A DNA stretch of 64,000 bases from Alphaproteobacteria bacterium (lineage in GTDB: Bacteria; Pseudomonadota; Alphaproteobacteria; JAJFFI01), in contig JASJBI010000024.1 in the NCBI GenBank assembly GCA_030066595.1, forward strand, positions 1-64,000, in the 5' to 3' direction. Positions 1 through 8,658 of the stretch are shown here, piece by piece. Position 1 is the first letter of the stretch. The number at the start of each line of letters is the position of its first letter. The position numbers were made by a program, and so were the translations under genes. The notes beneath the pieces are model-generated. The model saw only the letters and a program-made list of their open reading frames with translations. It was not told the origin of the DNA and made no database searches.

Positions 1-2
1 CG

Positions 3-131
3 ACCGTGCCCAAGGGCACCGAGCGGCTCAGGATCACGCCCTCGCCCCTGCACGACGACGCCAAGATGGACGCGCTGGTCGCCGCGCTGACCCAGGTCTG
101 GGAGCGGCTCCACCTCCGCCAGGCGGCCTGA
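3..131 (+). CDS. hemA: 5-aminolevulinate synthase, C-terminal fragment (truncated by window start)
   Basis: Frame 3 reads [42 protein letters not shown], the typical ALAS C-terminus ([16 protein letters not shown]). Confidence 0.8.
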   Translation, partial: TVPKGTERLRITPSPLHDDAKMDALVAALTQVWERLHLRQAA

Positions 132-153
132 GGCCTTTGTCGGTTCGCGCGTT

Positions 154-687
154 CTAGGGCTCCTGATGCCGCCGGCGCGGGCCGCGCGGCAGACAGGCAC
201 GCGCGCCCATGGGCGCGACCTGCCCGGCTGGGCAGGTCGAGCACAGCGCCGCCCTACCGAGGGAATAGCTGTTCGCGGGGCACCGGAGGCAGACAGTGCC
301 GCCGGGGGAGGGCTGGTATTGCCCGGCCGGACAGGCGCTGCAGGCGGTTGCGCCGCCGGACGAGACGGTGCCGGCCGGACAGGCTTGGCAGGTCGTAGCC
401 CCGGCTGAGGGCTGGAAGCGGCCTGGCGGACAGGCGGTGCAGGAAACCTGGCCTGGCAATGCCTGTGCGTGGCCGGCCGGACAGGCGACACATGCTGGCA
501 CGCCGCTGCGCGGCTGGTGTTGCCCTGGTGGACAGGCGCGACAGGACTTCGCCTCGGCATCCCAGGCGCTGCCCGCCGGGCAGACCGTGGCTGGCGCAGA
601 CAGGCCCGGCGCTTCCGCCGCGCGTGTCGACAGCGGCGCGACCGTGGCCAGGACCAGGATCGCCGCTGCCAGCGCGGGCGCCGTCAT
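154..687 (-). CDS. secreted Cys-rich repeat protein (ephrin-receptor/GCC2-GCC3-like CPxG repeats)
   Basis: 177 aa ORF with N-terminal signal peptide and about 7 tandem units of C-P-[AP]-G-x(n)-G-x(n)-C-x2-C; starts about 5 bp after the upstream regulator stop. Confidence 0.65.
   Translation of the reverse strand: MTAPALAAAILVLATVAPLSTRAAEAPGLSAPATVCPAGSAWDAEAKSCRACPPGQHQPRSGVPACVACPAGHAQALPGQVSCTACPPGRFQPSAGATTCQACPAGTVSSGGATACSACPAGQYQPSPGGTVCLRCPANSYSLGRAALCSTCPAGQVAPMGARACLPRGPRRRHQEP
200..620. repeat. coding tandem repeat (~69-75 bp units) encoding CPAG/CPPG modules
   Basis: Recurrent ggccggacaggc-type blocks at the DNA level matching the Cys-rich repeats of the encoded protein. Confidence 0.55.
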
Positions 688-692
688 TCGGT

Positions 693-1388
693 TCAGGGTC
701 CCGGCTCGTCCTGGCAGAACTGCTGCAGCGCGCCCACGTCCGCCACCGTCACCAGGCCGCCCTGGACCTCGACGCCGATGTCGCGCAGCCGCTGCAGGGC
801 GCGAGAGAAGGTCTCGGGCCGCATACCCAGCCGGGCTGCCACCAGCGACTTGTCGTAGGGCAGCTCGATGACCTGCGAGTCCGGCGCCGCCGGTCGCAAG
901 CGCAACAGGAAGCCCGCCACGCGTTGCGCCGCTGAGCGGGACTGGACCTGCTCCAGCTGGGCGACCAAGCGCCGCATGTGGCGCGACATGGAGCCGAGCA
1001 TGCGCAGCGCCAGCACGGGATCCGATCGGATTGCGTTGATGAACGGCCGGGCCGGCACCGTTACCAGGTCCGCTGCGGCGACTACCTCGGCGTTCACCGG
1101 ATAGCGGGCCGAATCGAAGATCGCGGCCTCGGCAAAGGACTCACCGCGGGTGAAGATCCCCAGAACCGTCTCGTCGCCGGCCGCGGTCTCGCGCCAGAGC
1201 TTGACCCAGCCGTTCAGCACGATGAAGAAACGCTCGGCGGGATCGCCCTGGAGAAACAGCACCGCACCCGGCGAATAGGGCCGGACGCGTGCGTTGGCCA
1301 AGAGGGGAAAGAGCGTCTCCCGCTCCAGCCCCGAGAACAACGGCACGGCTGAGACCAAGTCCCAATCCGCGGCGGCCAGCTTCGGCAT
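693..1388 (-). CDS. Crp/Fnr family transcriptional regulator, DNR-like (no N-terminal Fe-S cysteines)
   Basis: Starts MPKLAAADWDLVSAVPLFSGLERETL; cNMP-binding-like domain plus HTH with PETFSR recognition helix (E-xx-SR, FNR type); no N-terminal Cys cluster. Confidence 0.75.
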   Translation of the reverse strand: MPKLAAADWDLVSAVPLFSGLERETLFPLLANARVRPYSPGAVLFLQGDPAERFFIVLNGWVKLWRETAAGDETVLGIFTRGESFAEAAIFDSARYPVNAEVVAAADLVTVPARPFINAIRSDPVLALRMLGSMSRHMRRLVAQLEQVQSRSAAQRVAGFLLRLRPAAPDSQVIELPYDKSLVAARLGMRPETFSRALQRLRDIGVEVQGGLVTVADVGALQQFCQDEPGP

Positions 1389-1445
1389 CGCGCCCCCTCG
1401 CGCCTCTCGGCGGGCGGCCGGCACGGTCGCTGCCGGTCCCGCAAA

Positions 1446-1459
1446 TTGACCCCAATCAA
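1446..1459. promoter_or_regulatory. FNR/DNR-type box TTGAC-CCCA-ATCAA
   Basis: Matches TTGAY-N4-ATCAA; lies between the regulator (-) and a small TM protein (+). Confidence 0.7.
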
Positions 1460-1542
1460 GGTCTACCGCAAGCGTCCAGGGGCATACAATGGTCTGTTGC
1501 GCCGTGCAAAGGCGCTCAGAGGGGCCGGGGAAGGACCAGATC

Positions 1543-1722
1543 ATGGAAGCGGTCTACTTCACGATCGTTGCCGTCGCACTCTATTTTCTGTCCGATCGGC
1601 TGTTGCGCTTGGTCGAGGGATGGCTCGGCCGCGAGCTTGAGCACCGCACCTTGGTGTTCTTCGGCATTCTCCTGACGCTGGCGCTGGCGAGCTTTGCCCT
1701 GATCCGCCGGCTTTTCGGCTGA
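1543..1722 (+). CDS. small membrane protein (~59 aa)
   Basis: MEAVYFTIVAVALYFLSDRLLRLVEGWLGRELEHRTLVFFGILLTLALASFALIRRLFG; two hydrophobic segments; downstream of an FNR-type box. Confidence 0.55.
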   Translation: MEAVYFTIVAVALYFLSDRLLRLVEGWLGRELEHRTLVFFGILLTLALASFALIRRLFG

Positions 1723-1740
1723 CCGTCGCACTATCCCGAC

Positions 1741-1754
1741 TTGACGCTGATCAA
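1741..1754. promoter_or_regulatory. FNR/DNR-type box TTGAC-GCTG-ATCAA
   Basis: Motif about 110 bp upstream of the first oxidase operon gene. Confidence 0.7.
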
Positions 1755-1858
1755 GGCGCCGCCAAGAACCGCCTCCTATCTTGACGACCACTCTCGCGAG
1801 CTTCGCGAATGCCGTGGCTGGGGATGGGCCACGCGGAGGGGAAAACAAGGAGAGTGTC

Positions 1859-2032
1859 ATGGCGGAAGAGGCTCAAGGCGCGCCGGCGGGCGGTCGTCCC
1901 GTTCGTGTGCCGGTGATGCAGCGGCTGCTCGATAATCCGTTTCTGTTGCTGTTTCTCGGGGTTGTGGTCCCGACGGTCTTCTATCTGATCTGGGGGATCG
2001 TCGAGGTCGCAAACATCCCCATCGCGCAATAG
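1859..2032 (+). CDS. small single-TM protein of the ba3-type oxidase operon
   Basis: MAEEAQGAPAGGRPVRVPVMQRLLDNPFLLLFLGVVVPTVFYLIWGIVEVANIPIAQ, directly before coxII with an AG-rich RBS. Confidence 0.6.
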   Translation: MAEEAQGAPAGGRPVRVPVMQRLLDNPFLLLFLGVVVPTVFYLIWGIVEVANIPIAQ

Positions 2033-2042
2033 GGAGAGGGGC

Positions 2043-2585
2043 ATGGCCGTACAATCTCCGGAAAACAAACTGTGGTGGAACGAGCCCATCGGTCGGGCGG
2101 AGATGGCGTGGATCACCATCGCCTTCCTCTGGGGCCTGATCATGTTCGGCGCGATGATCTATTGGCACATCGAGGGCGAGCAGAACCTGTCCAACGAGGC
2201 CTATCGGATCAAGCCCGAGGTGTTCGCCGCAAAGGCCGAGGACATGGTCGCCAAATACACCGTGCGCGACGAGGGCGACACCGGCATCCCGGTGGTCCAC
2301 CCACCGCCCGGCAGCGACGTCTATCTGATCTCCCGACTGTGGGAATGGTGGCCGATCCTCGAGCTCGAGAAGGACCAGAGCTATCGGCTGCATCTGTCCT
2401 CCATGGACTGGCAGCACGGCTTCTCGCTGCAGCCAACCAACATCAACATCCAGGTCCATCCCAACTATGACCTGGTCCTGACCATGACGCCCAACGAGAC
2501 CGGCGAGTTCGGCATCGTCTGCAACGAATTCTGCGGCGTCGGCCACCACACCATGCTGGGCAAGATCTACGTGGTGGACAAATAG
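2043..2585 (+). CDS. cytochrome c oxidase subunit II, ba3-type
   Basis: CuA motif VCNEFCGVGHHTM, cupredoxin domain, one N-terminal TM. Confidence 0.85.
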   Translation: MAVQSPENKLWWNEPIGRAEMAWITIAFLWGLIMFGAMIYWHIEGEQNLSNEAYRIKPEVFAAKAEDMVAKYTVRDEGDTGIPVVHPPPGSDVYLISRLWEWWPILELEKDQSYRLHLSSMDWQHGFSLQPTNINIQVHPNYDLVLTMTPNETGEFGIVCNEFCGVGHHTMLGKIYVVDK

Positions 2586-2597
2586 GGGGAAGGTGCA

Positions 2598-4325
2598 ATG
2601 GCAGTCGAAACCGCTGAGGGTGTTGGCGCACTCGTAGAAGAGAAGTACCGCACCTGTCCCGAGACCGGCCTGCGCGTCTACGCCCAGGCGGAAACCCTGA
2701 TCAAGGCCAACGCCGTCGTCGCCATCGTCTTTCTGGCCGTCGGCGGCTTTTTCGGTCTGTTGGTGGCGCTCACACGCTGGCCGGCGGTGCATATCCTGCC
2801 GGCCGAATGGTTCTATCTCGTCCTCACCGCGCATGGCGCGGCCGTGCTCCTGTTCTGGATCATCTTCTTCGAGATCGCGATCCTCTACTTTGCGTCCGCC
2901 GTGCTGCTCAACTGTCGGCTGGCGACGCCCAGATTTGCCTGGCTCGCCTTCGCGCTGATGGTGCTCGGGGCGCTGGTTGCGACCGTCGCCGTGCTGCAGG
3001 GCGAATCCAGCGTGATGTTTACGTCCTATGTGCCGATGAAGGCGGCGCCGCATTTCTATCTCGGGCTGATCCTGTTCGCGGTCGGCGCCTTGATTGGCTG
3101 CTTCGTCTTCTTCGGGACCTTGGTGATCGCCAAGGAGGAGGCGACCTACGAGGGCTCGATCCCGCTGGTCACATTCGGTGCGCTCACGGCGGCGATCATC
3201 GCCATCTTCACCATCGCCTCGGGTGCGATCATCCTGATCCCCACCTTCCTGTGGTCGATCGGCTACATCAGCGAGATCGATTCCCTGACCTACAAGCTGG
3301 TCTGGTGGGGCATGGGCCACAGCTCGCAGCAGATCAACGTCTCGGCCCATGTGGCGGTCTGGTACCTGATCGCGGCGCTGGTGCTGGGCGCCAAGCCGCT
3401 CTCGGAGAAGGTGAGCCGAACGGCCTTCTTGCTCTACATCCTGTTCCTGCAGCTCGCCTGTGCCCATCATATGTTGGCCGAGCCGGGCATCAGCGCGGAA
3501 TGGAAGGTGTTCAACACCAGCTACGCCATGTATCTCGCGGTCCTCGGCAGCATGATCCACGGCATGAGCATCCCCGGCGCCATCGAATCGGCGCAGCGCC
3601 GTCACGGCTTCAACCGGGGCATGTTCGAATGGCTGCGAAAGGCGCCCTGGGGCAACCCGGCGTTCGCCGGCATGTTCCTCTCGCTCATCATGTTCGGCTT
3701 CCTGGGCGGCATCTCCGGCGTGGTGTTGGGCACCGAGCAGATCAACCTGCTGATGCACAACACCCTCTACGTGCCGGGACATTTCCACGCCACTGTGGTC
3801 GCCGGGACGACGCTTGCGTTTATGGCGGTGACCTATCTGGTGGTGCCGCTGATCTTCCGCAAAGAAATCATCTGGAAGGGTTTGGCCAAGTGGCAGCCCT
3901 ATCTGTTCGGCATCGGCGTCGCGGGCACCTCGCTGTTCATGATGGGCGCGGGGACGCTGGGCGTCTCGCGGCGGCACTGGGACATGGGCTTCACGGATGC
4001 CCCGGTGAGCTTCGATTATCCGGGAACGGCCTACCTCATGATGGGCCTGAACGGCGTGTTCGCGGTGTTGGCCACGATCGGCGGTCTGCTCTATGTGCTG
4101 ATCGTGGTCGGCTCGGTGTTCTTCGGTAAACCGCGCACGGCCGAAGCGATCGCGGCCAGCCCGACCATCCCGGCCGGTGCCGCGAAGGTCGCCGCCTCCT
4201 ATGGCAGCGAGGAGCATCCCAAGCTGCCCGGCACCCTTGTCCTGGTGACGATCTTCTTCGTCTCCTTCGTGCTGTACTACTTCATCAACTGGAAGTTCCT
4301 GTCCGAAGTATGGCCGTTGAGCTGA
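2598..4325 (+). CDS. cytochrome c oxidase subunit I, ba3-type (B-family haem-copper oxidase)
   Basis: 575 aa polytopic protein; ligand regions NVSAHVAVWY, CAHHMLAEPG and VPGHFHATVVAG resemble ba3 subunit I. Confidence 0.87.
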   Translation: MAVETAEGVGALVEEKYRTCPETGLRVYAQAETLIKANAVVAIVFLAVGGFFGLLVALTRWPAVHILPAEWFYLVLTAHGAAVLLFWIIFFEIAILYFASAVLLNCRLATPRFAWLAFALMVLGALVATVAVLQGESSVMFTSYVPMKAAPHFYLGLILFAVGALIGCFVFFGTLVIAKEEATYEGSIPLVTFGALTAAIIAIFTIASGAIILIPTFLWSIGYISEIDSLTYKLVWWGMGHSSQQINVSAHVAVWYLIAALVLGAKPLSEKVSRTAFLLYILFLQLACAHHMLAEPGISAEWKVFNTSYAMYLAVLGSMIHGMSIPGAIESAQRRHGFNRGMFEWLRKAPWGNPAFAGMFLSLIMFGFLGGISGVVLGTEQINLLMHNTLYVPGHFHATVVAGTTLAFMAVTYLVVPLIFRKEIIWKGLAKWQPYLFGIGVAGTSLFMMGAGTLGVSRRHWDMGFTDAPVSFDYPGTAYLMMGLNGVFAVLATIGGLLYVLIVVGSVFFGKPRTAEAIAASPTIPAGAAKVAASYGSEEHPKLPGTLVLVTIFFVSFVLYYFINWKFLSEVWPLS

Positions 4326-4390
4326 GGATGCGGGCGGGCGGCAGCGCTGCCGCCCGCCGCCGCTGGGAGGAATCGGGGGTCGGAGGAAGC

Positions 4391-5257
4391 ATGGGCGCGA
4401 CGTTCGGACAGATCTATGCGGTCTTCAAACTGCGCATCGGCGTCGCCATCACGCTCTGCGCGCTGGCCGGCCTCGCCGTTGCGCCGGGGCAGGGGCTGCC
4501 GGCGTGGAAGATCGCCGTTTTGGCGCTGGCGGTCCTGGTTTCGTCGGCCAGCGCCGGCGCCTTCAACCAATATGCCGAGCGGGCGTTGGACGCCCGCATG
4601 GCGCGGACCCGCAACCGCCCCTTCGCCACCGGCGAGTGGCGACCCGGCTGGTACTGGCCGGTCGGCATCGTGGCGCTGTTGGCGGTCGCGGTGCTGGGCG
4701 CCGGCGTGGCGCTCAACCCGGCCGCCGCGCTCTACGTCTTCCTCGGCGCTTTCGTCTACGGCGTGGTCTACACCGTCTGGCTCAAGCGACGGACGGCGTG
4801 GAACATCGTCGTTGGCGGGCTGGCTGGCAGTTTTGCGGTGCTGGCCGGTGGCGCAGCGGTGGGCCACGAACTCTCCCCGACCGTCGCCATCCTCGCAGCG
4901 GTGCTGTTCCTGTGGACGCCGCCGCATTTCTGGAGCCTGGCCACCGCGCTGCACGAAGACTACGCCGCGGCGCGGGTCCCGATGCTGCCGGTGGTGATCG
5001 GCGACGCGGCGGCGGCCAAGGTCATCCTCGGGCATACCGTGGCGCTGGTCGCGCTCTCGCTGCTGCCCGTGTTCTACGGCCTCGGCTGGGTCTATCTCGT
5101 GGGCGCCGTGGTCGGGGGAGCCTGGTTCGTCTGGAAGAGCCTCGCCCTCGTGCGGTCGCCCGGACCCGTGGCCGCGATCGCCAACTTCAAGGCGTCGCTG
5201 GCGCAGTTGGGGCTGCTGCTGTTGGGGGCCATCCTCGATGGCTGGCTGTTGGGGTGA
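4391..5257 (+). CDS. ctaB: protoheme IX farnesyltransferase (UbiA family)
   Basis: NQYAERALDARMARTRNRP and WTPPHFWSLA motifs. Confidence 0.88.
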   Translation: MGATFGQIYAVFKLRIGVAITLCALAGLAVAPGQGLPAWKIAVLALAVLVSSASAGAFNQYAERALDARMARTRNRPFATGEWRPGWYWPVGIVALLAVAVLGAGVALNPAAALYVFLGAFVYGVVYTVWLKRRTAWNIVVGGLAGSFAVLAGGAAVGHELSPTVAILAAVLFLWTPPHFWSLATALHEDYAAARVPMLPVVIGDAAAAKVILGHTVALVALSLLPVFYGLGWVYLVGAVVGGAWFVWKSLALVRSPGPVAAIANFKASLAQLGLLLLGAILDGWLLG

Positions 5258-5266
5258 GGGGCAGGC

Positions 5267-6094
5267 ATGACCGGCCTCGGACGAACGGGCGGGACGCTGC
5301 TCCTTGCCGCGCTGATCACGGCCGCCGCGCCGGCCGGGGCGACCAGCGCGCCGGAACCTTCGCCTTATGACGAACGGGCCGCGCTGGCCTACAGCCAGGC
5401 CGCGCTGGGGCGCCAGGTCGGCGACCACGCCTTTCTGAACCGCGCGCGCGACACCGTTCGCCTTTCCGACTACCGTGGCAAGCCTTTGGTGGTGAACCTG
5501 GTCTACACCGCCTGCTATCATACCTGCCCCTTGGTGGTGGAGGCGCTTGGCGAGGCCGTTGCTGTGGCGCAGGATGCCCTCGGAGAAGACAGCTTTGCGG
5601 TGGTCACCATCGGCTTCGACGCCGCCGCGGACACGCCCGAGCGCATGCGCGCCTATGCCCACGGCCGCGGCACCGACCTGCCGAACTGGGCTTTTCTCAG
5701 CGGCGACGACGAGACCATCGACCGGCTGATCAAGGAGGTGGGCTTCATTTTCTATCCGTCGCCCAAGGGCTTCGACCACTTGGCGCAGACCACGGTGCTT
5801 GACCGGGAGGGCCGGGTCTATCGCCACGTCTATGGCTCGGAGTTCCGGCCGCCGGCCCTGGTCGAGCCGCTCAAGGACCTGGTGTTCGGCCGTGCCAGCG
5901 AGCCGACGAGCCTGCAGGGCATCATCGACCGGGTCCGCCTGTTCTGTACGCTCTACGACCCGGCCAGCCAGCGCTACCGCTTCGACTATTCCATTTTCCT
6001 GGGCCTGATCATCGGTTTCGTGACGCTGGCGGGCATCGCCAGCGTGCTGATCCGCGCGGCCTGGCGCGCGCACAATCGGGGCCGACCCGCATGA
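5267..6094 (+). CDS. SCO1/SenC family copper chaperone with C-terminal TM
   Basis: NLVYTACYHTCPLVVEALGEAV (CxxxC), thioredoxin-like fold, C-terminal TM; stop overlaps the next start (ATGA). Confidence 0.85.
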   Translation: MTGLGRTGGTLLLAALITAAAPAGATSAPEPSPYDERAALAYSQAALGRQVGDHAFLNRARDTVRLSDYRGKPLVVNLVYTACYHTCPLVVEALGEAVAVAQDALGEDSFAVVTIGFDAAADTPERMRAYAHGRGTDLPNWAFLSGDDETIDRLIKEVGFIFYPSPKGFDHLAQTTVLDREGRVYRHVYGSEFRPPALVEPLKDLVFGRASEPTSLQGIIDRVRLFCTLYDPASQRYRFDYSIFLGLIIGFVTLAGIASVLIRAAWRAHNRGRPA

Positions 6095-7686
6095 GGCCGG
6101 TCCAGGCGCCTCTGCGCGCCGCGTTCGATGGCATCGAGGCCGGACTCAACATCGTCTTTCCACCCAGTTGGAACCCGCTGCGCAATCTCGGCGCACTGGC
6201 CTTCTTCATGTACTGGATCGTCGCCGTCAGCGGCATCTACGTGTACATCTTCTTCGACACCGGCCTGACTGAAGCCTACGACTCGGTCGAGTACATGACC
6301 CACGACCAGTGGTATCTGGCCGGAGTCATGCGCAGCCTGCACCGCTATGCCTCGGATGGCATGGTGTTGTTCATGCTGGTGCACATGCTGCGCGAGTTCG
6401 CGCTGGACCGCTACCGGGGCCCGCGCTGGTTCACCTGGGTGACCGGCGTGCCGATCTTGCTGTTGGTGATCATGGCGGGGATCTCCGGCTACTGGCTGGT
6501 CTGGGACCGCCTTGCCCAATACGTCGCGATCGCGACCACCGAATGGTTCGACTGGCTGCCCATCTTTGGCCAATCCATCGCCCGAAATTTCCTCACCACG
6601 GACAGCCTGGACGACCGCTTCTTCACGCTGATGATCTTCATCCACATCGCCGTGCCGCTGATTCTGCTGTTCATCCTCTGGGTGCATCTGCAGCGGGTCA
6701 GTCGGCCGGAGATCAACCCGCCCCGCGGGCTGGCGATCGGCAGCTTTCTCATGCTGTTGGGCCTATCCCTAGTCTATCCGGCGGTCAGCCAGGGCCCAGC
6801 GGACCTCTCCACCGTGGTTTCCGTGGTCGGTCTCGACTGGTTCTACCTCGGGCTCTATCCGCTGGTGGACTATTGGTCGAGCGGCACCGTCTGGGGGTTC
6901 GTCACGGTGCTGGGCCTGATCTTGATCGTGCTGCCCTGGATGCCGCCGATGCGCCGCGCCCCGGCCGCACAGGTCGACCCGGCGCACTGCAACGGCTGCA
7001 CCTGGTGCCTGCTCGACTGTCCCTACAACGCCATCGAAATGGGCCCGCGTACCGACAACGCGGCCTTCGATCAACAGGCGGTGGTCGATCCGAGCCTGTG
7101 CGTACGCTGCGGAATCTGCGCCGCGTCCTGTCCCAGCTCGACCCCTTTTCGCAAGGGTGGCGAGGTGCTGACCGGGATCGACCTGCCCGGCAGCCCCCTC
7201 AACGATCTGCGCCAACGCATGGTCGATGTAGCGGGCTCCTTGTCGGGTGACGCCCGGATTCTGGTGATCGGCTGTGGCCGCGGCGTACCGGTCGACAGTG
7301 TCGCCAGCCCCAGCGTGGCCGCGCTGACCCTGCCCTGCGTGGGCAACCTGCCGCCGTCTTTCGTCGACTTTGCGGTGAGCCGGGATCTTGCGGACGGTGT
7401 CATGCTGGCAGGCTGTCGCGACGGCGACTGCCATTTCCGTTTTGGCATTCGCTGGACGGAGGAGCGGGTGGATCGGGAGCGCGACCCGCGCTTGCGCGTG
7501 CGTGTTCCCCGTGGGCGCCTGGCCTATTGCTGGTCCGGGCCCGGCGGAAGCCGCCGCCTGCGGCGGGAGATCACAGCCTTCGCCGAGCGGCTGAAGGCGA
7601 TGCCCAAGAGGCCGCGTTGGGAGCCGGCCGCCGGGCCGCCGCCGGCGCCGACGGTCGAACTCGAACCGACGGGTAGCGATGGCTAG
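6091..7686 (+). CDS. fusion: N-terminal cytochrome b, 2x[4Fe-4S] ferredoxin, MvhD/FlpD-like hydrogenase iron-sulfur domain
   Basis: 531 aa: multi-TM cyt b with SLHRYASDGMVLFMLVHMLREF; CNGCTWCLLDCP and CVRCGICAASCP clusters; C-terminal CVGNLPPSFVDFAVSRDLADGVMLAGCRDGDCHFRFG. Confidence 0.85.
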   Translation: MRPVQAPLRAAFDGIEAGLNIVFPPSWNPLRNLGALAFFMYWIVAVSGIYVYIFFDTGLTEAYDSVEYMTHDQWYLAGVMRSLHRYASDGMVLFMLVHMLREFALDRYRGPRWFTWVTGVPILLLVIMAGISGYWLVWDRLAQYVAIATTEWFDWLPIFGQSIARNFLTTDSLDDRFFTLMIFIHIAVPLILLFILWVHLQRVSRPEINPPRGLAIGSFLMLLGLSLVYPAVSQGPADLSTVVSVVGLDWFYLGLYPLVDYWSSGTVWGFVTVLGLILIVLPWMPPMRRAPAAQVDPAHCNGCTWCLLDCPYNAIEMGPRTDNAAFDQQAVVDPSLCVRCGICAASCPSSTPFRKGGEVLTGIDLPGSPLNDLRQRMVDVAGSLSGDARILVIGCGRGVPVDSVASPSVAALTLPCVGNLPPSFVDFAVSRDLADGVMLAGCRDGDCHFRFGIRWTEERVDRERDPRLRVRVPRGRLAYCWSGPGGSRRLRREITAFAERLKAMPKRPRWEPAAGPPPAPTVELEPTGSDG

Positions 7687-8182
7687 CGCGGTGAAATATG
7701 GCGGCCAGATCCTGGTCTACGCGGTGATCGCCGCGGTGCTGGGCTACTTCTCGGCGTCGCCCGCCTTCCGTCACTTCCCGGAGGATATGGCGCTGATCAA
7801 GCTCGCCTTCGCGCACGGCGCCAAGCCCAAGGGCAAATGCCGCACACTCTCGGCCAAGGAGATCGCGGCGTTGCCGCCGAACATGCGCAGGCCGAAGATC
7901 TGCCCGCGGGAGCGGCTGCCGGTGTTTGTCGAGCTTGAGCTGAACGGCGAGTTGATCTATCGCAAGGCGCTGCCGCCGACCGGGCTGCATGGTGACGGTC
8001 CGGCCCGGGTTTACGAGGGATTTCCGGTGCCGGCCGGTCGGCATGCGCTGGTGGTGCGTCTGCGCGACAGCGACCGAAGCGAGGGCTTCGACTACGTTCG
8101 GGCGACCGACGTCACCTTGGAGCCCGCACGAAAGTTTGTGGTTGATTTTCGGTCCGAGCTCGGCGGTTTCATATTCAAGTGA
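7679..8182 (+). CDS. conserved hypothetical, N-terminally anchored
   Basis: 167 aa with N-terminal TM; translationally coupled to flanking genes. Confidence 0.6.
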   Translation: MASAVKYGGQILVYAVIAAVLGYFSASPAFRHFPEDMALIKLAFAHGAKPKGKCRTLSAKEIAALPPNMRRPKICPRERLPVFVELELNGELIYRKALPPTGLHGDGPARVYEGFPVPAGRHALVVRLRDSDRSEGFDYVRATDVTLEPARKFVVDFRSELGGFIFK

Positions 8183-8211
8183 GGAAACCGCCCCGGACCC
8201 CGGAGGACTGG

Positions 8212-8607
8212 ATGGCATTGATCGCGTGGAGGGACGAGTTCAAGATCGGCATTCCGTCGGTCGACCACGAGCATCAGGAACTGATCGAGCTGATCAACCA
8301 GCTGTTCGATAAGCTCGCGGCGAAAGAGTCCAAGACCAGCGTCAGCGAGTTCTTCGGCGAACTGCACGCCAAGATCGCGGCGCATTTCGCGCTCGAGGAA
8401 CGGCTCATGCGCGAGCAGGCCTATTTCGAGTACGAGGCCCACAAGGCCGACCACGAGCAGCTCTTGGACGACATCCGCGAGATCATGGACAACTACTGGC
8501 TCGGCGCCTACCTCGACTATTCCGACACTCTGGCCGAACACCTGAACGACTGGTTCACGGTGCACTTCAAGACCAAGGACGCGCGCCTGCACGCCTATCT
8601 GGATTGA
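8212..8607 (+). CDS. bacteriohemerythrin
   Basis: SVDHEHQELIELIN, HFALEERLMREQAYFEYEAHKADHEQLL, HFKTKDARL; an upstream GTG at 8179 is an alternative start. Confidence 0.88.
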   Translation: MALIAWRDEFKIGIPSVDHEHQELIELINQLFDKLAAKESKTSVSEFFGELHAKIAAHFALEERLMREQAYFEYEAHKADHEQLLDDIREIMDNYWLGAYLDYSDTLAEHLNDWFTVHFKTKDARLHAYLD

Positions 8608-8658
8608 CGCACGGTCCGACGCGAGATCCCTTTACGATCGGTCGCAGTACGACGAAGC

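Noticed and set aside
1857-4217. 786-aa minus-strand ORF antisense to the ba3 oxidase genes
   Set aside because: Low-complexity His/Arg/Asp-rich translation typical of high-GC antisense frames; the plus strand encodes clear CoxII/CoxI.
4277-6073. 598-aa minus-strand ORF antisense to ctaB/sco
   Set aside because: Same antisense artefact; no recognisable domain and the opposite strand is clearly coding.
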